9,122 nucleotides of DNA from Sutterella sp. UBA1442 (GTDB lineage: Bacteria; Pseudomonadota; Gammaproteobacteria; Burkholderiales; Burkholderiaceae_F): contig DCTK01000017.1 in the NCBI GenBank assembly GCA_002329575.1, positions 18,603-27,724 of the forward strand, in the 5' to 3' direction. The notes under the pieces are model-generated. The model saw only the letters and a list, made by a program, of their open reading frames with translations, was not told the origin of the DNA and ran no database searches. Below, piece after piece: positions 1-6,160 of this stretch (the first letter of the stretch is position 1; every line of letters starts with the position of its first letter). The position numbers and the translations under genes are program-made.

Positions 1-565
1 CTTTCATGCCGATAATGTCAGAGCCCGTTTCGGTGGAGCCTGCGTGCCAGGCCACGTACACGCCGCGATCATGGCAGCGCTTGATAATACGGGCGCTCGC
101 GTCGGGCGTGAGCGGATAGTGCCCGCCCAAGATCTTCACACCGTAGCCGCCCGTGGTGAGTACCCGATCGATAAAGGCGTCGATTGCGGCTTCGTTGGGG
201 TTATTGCCCTCGATATTGGCGCCCGGCATAAAGGCCTGAGCAATCGCCACATTAATGCCGCAACCGGTTTTCTGAGCAATATCAACAATATAGTCAGTTT
301 CGCCCGACATATCGAGCGCGGTCGTAACACCTGCTAAGGCTGCATTTTTAAACCCGAAGGGGTTAAGCCCCATATGAAGGTGCATGTCGATAATGCCCGG
401 CTGCGCAATCATGCCGGGAAAGCGTAAGACTTCACGGGCTCCTGCTTCGCTTAAATCTTGGCCCACGCAGTCTATTTTGCCGCCTGCGATCGCAATGTCT
501 GCCGTTTCGTTTCGGCCGTTTTTCGGATCAATAACGCGACAATCTTTAATAAGTAAATCCCACAT
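1..565 (-). CDS. Amidohydrolase-superfamily metallohydrolase, N-terminal 188 residues (cut by window edge)
   Basis: This open frame starts at the ATG at 565-563 and runs off the left edge with no stop, so only about 188 N-terminal residues are present. The start is supported by TAAGGAGA at 573-580, 8 bases upstream. The protein begins MWDLLIKDCRVIDPKNG, the beta-sandwich opening typical of cyclic amidohydrolases and deacetylases. It then has PGIIDMHLHMG at residues 56-66 with the metal-binding His-X-His at 62 and 64. Lys144 (GVKILGG) is a plausible bridging, carboxylated lysine, and His174 (AWHAGSTETGS) a plausible third metal ligand. In this superfamily such sites hydrolyse cyclic amides (dihydroorotase, hydantoinase) or N-acyl groups. 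The exact substrate cannot be read from the N-terminal half. It lies divergent to a LysR gene, the usual layout for a regulated catabolic target. The family is clear; a specific name would be a guess. Confidence 0.88.
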   Translation of the reverse strand, partial: MWDLLIKDCRVIDPKNGRNETADIAIAGGKIDCVGQDLSEAGAREVLRFPGMIAQPGIIDMHLHMGLNPFGFKNAALAGVTTALDMSGETDYIVDIAQKTGCGINVAIAQAFMPGANIEGNNPNEAAIDAFIDRVLTTGGYGVKILGGHYPLTPDASARIIKRCHDRGVYVAWHAGSTETGSDIIGMK

Positions 566-781
566 GACGAGGTCTCCTTAGATCAAAATCCTCTTGATTA
601 TCAGTCTTGCGGAATTTGTTTTAAAGGCAATAAAGTCAACTCTAACTTGCAAAAATGCTAATATTGGATTTGCAAAAAGTGATCCCTTGTCGCAATTGTC
701 GGGGGTTCTTATTGCAAACTTCACCAATACCCGATGACAAATGATCAAGTTATTAGGGTAATCACTAGGAGAGCAAGTATT
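566..781. promoter_or_regulatory. Divergent amidohydrolase/lysR control region
   Basis: This 216-bp AT-rich gap separates the start codons of the leftward amidohydrolase and the rightward LysR gene, and must hold both promoters. Three copies of TTGCAAA lie on the + strand, at 647-653, 670-676 and 712-718, spaced 23 and 42 bp apart. GTCAACT at 635-641 is identical to one arm of the palindrome upstream of the transporter gene. A near-perfect inverted repeat lies at 748-766 just before the lysR ribosome binding site. I see no convincing -35/-10 pair, so no promoter position is given. Divergent LysR regulators commonly bind such regions. Confidence 0.6.
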
Positions 782-1744
782 ATGGGTCGAGAGCAGGATC
801 TTGGCGCATGGCGTTTGTTGGTCGAAACGGTCAAAGGCGGCAGTGTGAATGCGGCTTGCGAGCGACTGGATATGGAACCCTCCACAGCCAGCCGAATCAT
901 TAAGGCGCTTGAGCGCGATCTCGGGTTTGAGCTTTTTCAAAGAAGCAGCCGCCCCGTGCGTTTGACCTCCATGGGAGAAGTGGCCTACGAGCAAGCGCGC
1001 CATCTCGTTGAAGCGCATTCACGGATGATGGCCAAACTTTCTTCAGATCGAAATGAAATGGCCGGCATGATACGCGTCGCCACTTACGGCGGGATCGCAG
1101 CGCTTGAAGTCACGCCCCTTTTGGTGAAGTTTCAACAAATTTATGCCGACATTGAGTTTGATCTCGTCGAACTTTCCGCTCCCCCGCCGCAAGGTTTTGT
1201 CGACGGAGAAGGTAATAACGTCGACGTTATTATGGGTTATGGTGATCCCAACACCGATATTCCAGGTGTCAGAGCCTGGTACGTGGGCGACATGCCGTTT
1301 ATTTCCTGCGCCTCCCCGGCTTACATTCGCCGATTCGGCATGCCGCACAGCCCCCAAGATTGTCTTAACCACGTCGGACTGACCTACAGTTCTGCCTTCA
1401 GACAACCCGCTCAGGAGCTTGTCAAAGCCGACAAACGGGCCCCTTTAAAGTGGAAGCGCACCATTGCGTTTCACTCGGTCTTGGCCATGAAAAGCGCCCT
1501 CATGATCGGCGCCGGCATTTCGGTTGATATGTCGCTTTATCACAATTGGCAGGAACTCAAAGAAGGCACCTTGGTGCCGGTCATAGACAGTTGGAGTGTA
1601 CCGACCAAAGCCTGTTTTACGTTTGCGCAGGAGGATGCACTTCAGACCCGACGCATTGAAGTCTTTGTCGAATGGATGGCGCAACGGCAACGCGAGATGT
1701 TTGCCCGACTCTTTCAAAACGTCAAAGCTGTCGGCCTTTTGTAA
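782..1744 (+). CDS. LysR-family transcriptional regulator
   Basis: This is a 320-residue DNA-binding regulator of normal LysR-family length. The ATG at 782 is preferred over one at 734 because TAGGAGAG (766-773) sits 8 bases before it and the protein then begins directly with the helix-turn-helix domain. Residues about 5-64 form the winged HTH: the segment GGSVNAACERLDMEPSTASR (19-38) followed by IIKALERDLGFELFQRS matches the family's recognition-helix region. A linker helix follows, and an effector-binding domain starts near residue 96 (MIRVATYGGIAAL). LysR proteins usually act as tetramers and respond to a pathway metabolite. The divergent amidohydrolase and the downstream transporter-porin-lyase genes are the obvious targets, and the palindrome at 1914-1932 has the T-N11-A form this family recognises. 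The effector is unknown. A terminator follows immediately. Confidence 0.95.
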   Translation: MGREQDLGAWRLLVETVKGGSVNAACERLDMEPSTASRIIKALERDLGFELFQRSSRPVRLTSMGEVAYEQARHLVEAHSRMMAKLSSDRNEMAGMIRVATYGGIAALEVTPLLVKFQQIYADIEFDLVELSAPPPQGFVDGEGNNVDVIMGYGDPNTDIPGVRAWYVGDMPFISCASPAYIRRFGMPHSPQDCLNHVGLTYSSAFRQPAQELVKADKRAPLKWKRTIAFHSVLAMKSALMIGAGISVDMSLYHNWQELKEGTLVPVIDSWSVPTKACFTFAQEDALQTRRIEVFVEWMAQRQREMFARLFQNVKAVGLL

Positions 1745-1794
1745 TTGATTACTGTAGACGCCTTATTGGTAATTACCCCAGTATCTTGAAAAAC

Positions 1795-1836
1795 AATCAA
1801 CCCGTTTTTGCAATTTTGCAACGGGTTGATTTTTTT
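1795..1836 (+). terminator. Intrinsic terminator after lysR
   Basis: AATCAACCCGTT at 1795-1806 pairs perfectly with AACGGGTTGATT at 1820-1831, giving a 12-bp stem around a 13-base loop. A run of seven T (1830-1836) overlaps and follows the stem. It begins 50 bp after the lysR stop codon and should separate lysR transcription from the transporter operon. Confidence 0.9.
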
Positions 1837-2023
1837 ATGAATCGTTTTAATTTCAATGAGTTAAGACGATTAGCTCGTCATTTATCTTTCAAATTCGTTT
1901 CCGAATGTCAATAAGTTGACGATTTGTCAACTCGATCTTAGCAGTCTTGACTTTGCATCACTTTACTTTTGTCAGAGAATAAATTCGACCACGAAAGGTC
2001 TTGGACGAAAAAGGAGTACAAAT
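1837..2023 (+). promoter_or_regulatory. Leader and presumed promoter region of the transporter-porin-lyase operon
   Basis: This 187-bp stretch lies between the lysR terminator and the transporter ATG. It must carry the operon's promoter, since the terminator blocks read-through. It holds two inverted repeats with 5-bp spacers (1865-1879 and 1914-1932) and two TTGAC-type hexamers usable as -35 elements (1916-1921 and 1947-1952). No clear TATAAT-like partner is seen at 16-18 bp, which would fit an activator-dependent promoter. AAGGAG at 2011-2016 is the transporter's ribosome binding site. A 25-codon ORF at 1837-1914 has no ribosome binding site and is not called. Confidence 0.6.
1914..1932. 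promoter_or_regulatory. Palindromic LysR-type box (candidate operator)
   Basis: AGTTGAC at 1914-1920 and GTCAACT at 1926-1932 form a perfect 7-bp inverted repeat with a 5-bp spacer. Its core TGAC-N5-GTCA (T1917, A1929) fits the T-N11-A consensus of LysR-family operators. The left arm overlaps a TTGACG hexamer that could be a -35 element. It is 92 bp upstream of the transporter start, and a LysR gene lies immediately upstream. Binding by that protein is an inference. Confidence 0.55.
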
Positions 2024-3295
2024 ATGACTTTCGAGATTTGGTGTGCATGTGCCCTAATCGTTGTCGTCATTATCGGTTTGGCGAAACGAGTGGAAACGCG
2101 CATGTTACTCTTCTTAGTCGGTCTTGTCATGTGCATTATTGCCGGCAAGCCGCTCAGCGCTTTCCAGGCGTTTGTCAAAGGCATGACCAACCCGACATTG
2201 GTTCCGGCCATTTGTTCGGCAATGGGTTTTGCTGCTGCGGTAACCGCTTCGAAGTGCGATGAACACTTGGTGAAGGCCTTGGCTGCCCCTTTGAAGAAGT
2301 TGGGCGGTCTTTTGATCTTTGCCTGCACGGTGATCACCTTCTTGATTAACATCGCCATCATGTCGGCTGCCGGTACGGCTGCCACTGTTGGTGCTACTTT
2401 CATTCCGCTTTTGATTCGTGCCGGTATCCGCCCTGTGGGTGCAGCAGCTGCCGTTGCCGGTGGGACAATGTGCGGTCTTTTGATCAATCCAGGCTGTGCC
2501 CACGATATCTTTATTGCTAAAGCAGCCGGCATGGAACTTGTTTCTTTTGTTGGTTGGGCCACGCCCTATATCGTGGGCTTGTTCCTCATTTCCGCTGTCG
2601 GCCTTTCTGCCGCCTGCCTGCTCTACTACAAGGATCACAAGCCGACCGCTGAAGAATTGGCCGCTTTCGGTGACACCGCTGTCGAAGACTTCAAAGTCAA
2701 TCCGATTAAAGCGATTGCTCCGTTGGTGCCGATGGTTGTCTTGATCGGTTCCGGTGTCTTCTTCCCCGACGTCAAGATCGATGTGGTCACTTCCATGATC
2801 ATCGGTGTGATGTTCATTGCCCTCATTAACTTGAAGAACCCCGGTGAATTCTCCAAGGCCTTCTTCAAAGGCATGGGCGGCGGCTATGCACAAGTGATCG
2901 GTTTGATCATTGCCGCAGGCGTTTTCGTGGCCGGTCTTCAAGCCACGGGTACGGTTGCCGCTTTCATCGAAATGCTTAAAAACAGTAATGAAATCGCCCG
3001 TTGGGGTGCTTCGATCGGTCCGTTCCTCATGGCTATGGGTACGGGTTCCGGTGAAGCCGCTATTTGGGCCTTTAACCAAGCTGTGACCCCGTCGGCTCAG
3101 AGTTTCGGCATGTCCGTTGAAGGTTTGGGCTTGTTGGCTGCCTTGGCCGGTCAATTTGGTCGTACGGCCAGCCCCTTGGCCGGTGCCGTTATTATCGTCG
3201 CGGGTATTGCCAAGGTCTCGCCCATTGAAGTGTCTAAGCGCACGGTGGCCGGCATGTTCGTTGCCACGCTCGCTTCTGCTCTGATTCTTGTTTAA
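2024..3295 (+). CDS. DcuC-family anaerobic C4-dicarboxylate transporter
   Basis: This is a 423-residue, very hydrophobic inner-membrane carrier. The ATG at 2024 is chosen because AAGGAG lies 7 bases upstream and the protein then opens with a membrane helix. An in-frame TTG at 1916 would add 36 polar residues and fall inside the operator palindrome. About 12 hydrophobic segments are visible, with a cytoplasmic-looking loop near residues 202-228. The C-terminal half resembles E. coli DcuC as I recall it: AAGVFVAGL (297-305), GTGSGEA (339-345), and FGRTASPLAG (378-387) followed by VAGIAKVSPIEVSKRT. It is shorter than DcuC (about 460 residues). Family members exchange or export fumarate, succinate and related dicarboxylates. 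Here it probably imports the locus substrate or exchanges a C4 product of the lyase. The gap to the porin is 24 bp, so the two are co-transcribed. Family is well supported; the substrate is inferred. Confidence 0.87.
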   Translation: MTFEIWCACALIVVVIIGLAKRVETRMLLFLVGLVMCIIAGKPLSAFQAFVKGMTNPTLVPAICSAMGFAAAVTASKCDEHLVKALAAPLKKLGGLLIFACTVITFLINIAIMSAAGTAATVGATFIPLLIRAGIRPVGAAAAVAGGTMCGLLINPGCAHDIFIAKAAGMELVSFVGWATPYIVGLFLISAVGLSAACLLYYKDHKPTAEELAAFGDTAVEDFKVNPIKAIAPLVPMVVLIGSGVFFPDVKIDVVTSMIIGVMFIALINLKNPGEFSKAFFKGMGGGYAQVIGLIIAAGVFVAGLQATGTVAAFIEMLKNSNEIARWGASIGPFLMAMGTGSGEAAIWAFNQAVTPSAQSFGMSVEGLGLLAALAGQFGRTASPLAGAVIIVAGIAKVSPIEVSKRTVAGMFVATLASALILV

Positions 3296-3319
3296 TTGTT
3301 AACTCTAAAGGTAGTTAAA

Positions 3320-4510
3320 ATGAAAGTCTCTCAATTAACATTGGCTGTTGCCGCTGCTGCCGTTGCTCTTCCTGCTATGGCTGCCCCTGAAGTTGAAATC
3401 TTCGGCTTCTTGGATCAAGGTTTTACCTATTTGGACGAATCGCTTTCCGTCGGTATGGGCGGCCCGAACAGCGCTACGCAACAAACGCTTACCAACGGCA
3501 AGTTAGCCCAAGGTAAACATAAGAGCAACTTCTCCTTGGGTACCGGCAACGTCAGCACGTTGGGTTTCCGCGCCAAAGAAGACATCACGGACGATTTGAG
3601 CGTCATGGCTCACATGGAAATGGGCTATTTGCTTGACTCCGGCGAATTCTACGGCGGCGGCTCCAAAATGTTTGAACGTGAATCTACGTTAAACGTGATT
3701 TCCAAGACCTACGGTCAATTGAAGATGGGTCGTATGCCTGCCATGTTGACGGGTTCGGGTACCACGGGTATCTTCAACAGCCGTGTCAACCCGTTCGGTG
3801 CCGGTTGGGGCAATATGACGGGCGGTTGGAAGTTTGCCGGTTCGTTGGCTGCAGCTCGTTACGATAACACGATCCACTATGCATCGCCTGACTTTAACGG
3901 TTGGAAGTTCTACGCCCAACACTCCTTGGGTTCCACCAAGGGTGACAATTTGGAAGGTAGCTCCGACGTCGATCGCTACAGCGCCATCGGTGTGACGAAG
4001 ACGGGCGACCGCTACTTCTTGGCCGCTGCTGTGGACTGGCTCAAGATGGGTAGCCCCGATGACGGCAAAGATCCGACTTCGAAGAAGGACAGCTACAAGG
4101 CTTTGGTCGGCGGTAACTACCAGTTCGACGACTTCACGCTCTACGGTACCTTCCAATGGATGGAAAACATTCAATACATCGGCGGTTACTCCACGAAGCA
4201 ATTTGCTCCGAAGGCCTCTGATGATCAAATTTCCAGCGGCTTTGACGCTTGGGCCGTGTCCACCGGTATCAATTACCCGGTCGGCGCCGGCACGATCAAG
4301 TTCTCCGTGGCATACGCTCAAGGTGAAAACCAAAACACCGATACGGACAACAAGTTTGAACGTATGAACGTCGGCTTGGGTTATGTTCATAACTTGAGCA
4401 AGCGTACGAGCCTTTACGGTATCACGGGCTACTTCTGGCAAGAAGCCGATTGGCAAGAAGGTCACATCCGTGCCAACGAAGTGATCGTCGGTATGATGCA
4501 CCGCTTCTAA
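3320..4510 (+). CDS. Outer-membrane general porin (Gram-negative porin family)
   Basis: This is a 396-residue outer-membrane beta-barrel protein. The ATG at 3320 is preceded by TAAAGG (3305-3310) and starts a clear signal peptide, MKVSQLTLAVAAAAVALPAMA, with likely cleavage after Ala21 (AMA|APE). The mature chain of about 375 residues opens with VEIFGFLDQGFTY, the first strand of Burkholderiales-type trimeric porins. It then alternates short amphipathic strands rich in Gly, Tyr and Trp, contains GNVSTLGFRAKEDITDDLSV (about 75-94) typical of the family, and ends MMHRF. The C-terminal Phe is the expected assembly signal for the outer membrane. It lies between a transporter and a lyase in one probable operon, which suggests it admits the same small charged substrate to the periplasm. 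Its codons look strongly biased, as expected for an abundant protein. Substrate preference cannot be read from the sequence. Confidence 0.93.
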   Translation: MKVSQLTLAVAAAAVALPAMAAPEVEIFGFLDQGFTYLDESLSVGMGGPNSATQQTLTNGKLAQGKHKSNFSLGTGNVSTLGFRAKEDITDDLSVMAHMEMGYLLDSGEFYGGGSKMFERESTLNVISKTYGQLKMGRMPAMLTGSGTTGIFNSRVNPFGAGWGNMTGGWKFAGSLAAARYDNTIHYASPDFNGWKFYAQHSLGSTKGDNLEGSSDVDRYSAIGVTKTGDRYFLAAAVDWLKMGSPDDGKDPTSKKDSYKALVGGNYQFDDFTLYGTFQWMENIQYIGGYSTKQFAPKASDDQISSGFDAWAVSTGINYPVGAGTIKFSVAYAQGENQNTDTDNKFERMNVGLGYVHNLSKRTSLYGITGYFWQEADWQEGHIRANEVIVGMMHRF

Positions 4511-4528
4511 TCCAATTCAATACGAGAC

Positions 4529-4570
4529 GAGTGTCCGTCTGTCCCGCAAGCCCGGGCAGACGGGCCACTC
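4529..4570 (+). other. Long hairpin between porin and lyase, without a T-tract
   Basis: GAGTG (4529-4533), CCGTCTG (4535-4541) and CCCG (4543-4546) pair with CGGG (4553-4556), CAGACGG (4557-4563) and CACTC (4566-4570). This gives 16 base pairs interrupted by small bulges, around a 6-base loop. It starts 18 bp after the porin stop. The sequence that follows is TTCAAAAC, so it lacks the T-run of an intrinsic terminator. It may protect the upstream porin mRNA from 3' decay or partially reduce lyase expression. Its role is inferred. Confidence 0.7.
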
Positions 4571-4613
4571 TTCAAAACAAAACCATAATCAATTTTTTAT
4601 AAGGATCCAGACC

Positions 4614-6089
4614 ATGTTAGGCATGCAAATGGCTCAAGGAAATGACGGTTATTCGCAACGGTTAAAGACCTTTTTACAATCCGATGTCTGCGATTGGCTT
4701 TTTGCAATCAACGAAGCCAGTGTCGTTGCCAATACCCGTAACGGTTTGCTTGAAAAAGAAACCGCTCACGCCATCCGCAGTGCATTAAGTGAAATGCAAA
4801 TGGAGTTGGCTCAAGACGGTGCCGTGCGACCGAAGCTCTACATTACGTTTGAACCGTTACTTTTAAAGAAGACCGGAATCGGTGCCAGCGTTTTGCACGT
4901 CGGCCGCTCAAGCCAAGATATTCTTGCCACAACGCAACAGGCGATCACCCGTCAAGCCGTTTTGACGGTTGCCGATGCCGTGATGGGTCTTGAAAACACG
5001 TTTATGGAATTGGCCCAAACGCAAGGCGATGCCGTTGTGCCCAATTACACGAACGGTGTTCAGGCGCAGCCTAACCGCTACGCTCACTACGTCTATGCCC
5101 AAGCTTATGTCTTCTTGCGCATTCTTGATCGCTTCAAGGCATTGATCAACCGCTATGACATCTGCCCGATGGGCGCCGGTGTCTTAAACGGCGGCGCCTG
5201 GCCCTTGGATACGGACTACATGGCCCGTGCACTCGGCTTTTCCGAAGATCCGCACAATGCCTACGATGTCGGTCAATTAACCTGCAACGATTTGCCGCTT
5301 GAATTGGCTCAAATCATCCAATCGGCAATGCTTTGGATTGTGACGTTCTTGCAAGACTTCACGGTGCAATATGCTCAAACGCGTCCTTGGGTGCTTTTGG
5401 ATCGTTCGGGTTCGACCTATATTTCAAGCGCCATGCCGCAGAAGCGCAATCCGGGCATGATTAACGACTGCCGCCGTGACGCAGGCGTCGTCTTTAATGA
5501 AGCCGCCCACATCGCTCAACGCATGCACGGACTTCCCACCGGCATGTCTGACGTGCGCGACATGGATTTGTTTGTTGAATTGATCGTGGACGCCGTCCGC
5601 GTGATCGAAATCTTCACCGACATCGTGGCGCACTTAAAGATTAATCGCGAACGCGCCTTGGAAGAAATCAATGCAGATTGGAGCTGCACGCAGCACTTGG
5701 CCGACACGCTCATGCAAAAAGCAGGCATTGCTTTCCGAGCCGGCCACCACGCCGCAAGCGCTTGGGTCACCTTTGCTCGCGCCAATGTGAAGACGCCCGC
5801 TAACACGACCTACGCGGATATGTGTGAATTCTGGACGGGTTTTGTGAAGGAACATCCGGAATTGCCGCAAACCTTCCCCTTGTCTGAAGAAGACTTCAAG
5901 GCAACGCTGGATCCGGAATGCATTGTCGAAGCTCGTGCGACGGCAGGCGGCCCGCAAAAGGCAAGTCTTGACGCACAACGCGCTGAAATTCAAGGCCGCT
6001 TGGCTCGATTTGCCACGGAGTTTGATGCCGTTGCAACCCGCATCAGCCAAGCGCACGCCATGCGTCAAAAGGATTTAGCAGAACTTTAA
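4614..6089 (+). CDS. Argininosuccinate/adenylosuccinate lyase superfamily enzyme, divergent
   Basis: This 491-residue cytosolic protein belongs to the fumarase/aspartase superfamily, whose members split a C-N or C-O bond and usually release fumarate. AAGGA at 4601-4605 lies 8 bases before the ATG. The three superfamily regions are present: HVGRSSQDILAT (95-106), VPNYTNGVQAQP (142-153), and the signature SSAMPQKRNP (271-280) containing the likely catalytic Ser271/272. PMGAGVLNGGAWPLD (185-199) also matches argininosuccinate lyase. Several key positions differ: the normal Thr-His of the second region is Thr146-Asn147, and SRND is SSQD, as in adenylosuccinate and carboxymuconate lyases. It is also longer than a usual ArgH (about 460), and no arginine genes are near. 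A catabolic lyase acting on an N-substituted aspartate is the best guess. The same is true of EDDS lyase, an ASL-like catabolic relative. It is the last gene of the operon. Confidence 0.88.
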   Translation: MLGMQMAQGNDGYSQRLKTFLQSDVCDWLFAINEASVVANTRNGLLEKETAHAIRSALSEMQMELAQDGAVRPKLYITFEPLLLKKTGIGASVLHVGRSSQDILATTQQAITRQAVLTVADAVMGLENTFMELAQTQGDAVVPNYTNGVQAQPNRYAHYVYAQAYVFLRILDRFKALINRYDICPMGAGVLNGGAWPLDTDYMARALGFSEDPHNAYDVGQLTCNDLPLELAQIIQSAMLWIVTFLQDFTVQYAQTRPWVLLDRSGSTYISSAMPQKRNPGMINDCRRDAGVVFNEAAHIAQRMHGLPTGMSDVRDMDLFVELIVDAVRVIEIFTDIVAHLKINRERALEEINADWSCTQHLADTLMQKAGIAFRAGHHAASAWVTFARANVKTPANTTYADMCEFWTGFVKEHPELPQTFPLSEEDFKATLDPECIVEARATAGGPQKASLDAQRAEIQGRLARFATEFDAVATRISQAHAMRQKDLAEL

Positions 6090-6131
6090 TGCCGATGCAG
6101 CTAAGCAGTTAAAGTCAGAATCGGTCCTTTC

Positions 6132-6160
6132 GGGCACTGAGCGATCAGTGCCCTTTTTTT
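6132..6160 (+). terminator. Intrinsic terminator after the lyase
   Basis: GGGCACTGA (6132-6140) pairs perfectly with TCAGTGCCC (6145-6153) around a 4-base GCGA loop, followed by seven T (6154-6160). It lies 42 bp after the lyase stop and ends the rightward operon. The T-run overlaps the stop codon of the convergent hisIE gene. Leftward his transcripts would form the same hairpin but without a T-run after it, so on that strand it is at best a weak terminator. Confidence 0.93.

Noticed and set aside
1837..1914. 25-codon ORF (MNRFNFNELRR...) between the lysR terminator and the transporter
   Set aside because: Its ATG directly follows the terminator T-run with no ribosome binding site, and nothing in the peptide suggests a leader with regulatory codons.
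1916..2023. Upstream TTG start for the transporter, adding 36 residues
   Set aside because: The extension is polar, overlaps the operator palindrome, and the ATG at 2024 has a clear AAGGAG at proper spacing.
2114..3154. Long open frame on the minus strand opposite the DcuC-family gene
   Set aside because: It is full of Gly, His, Asp and Arg with no domain, has no ribosome binding site, and mirrors the biased codons of a clearly real membrane protein.
3689..4501. Long open frame on the minus strand opposite the porin
   Set aside because: It arises from the porin's restricted codon use; no family resemblance or start signal, and the sense gene is certain.
4614..6089. Calling the lyase ArgH (biosynthetic argininosuccinate lyase)
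   Set aside because: Key motifs deviate (SSQD for SRND, TN for TH), it is longer than usual, and the context is a catabolic operon with no arginine genes.
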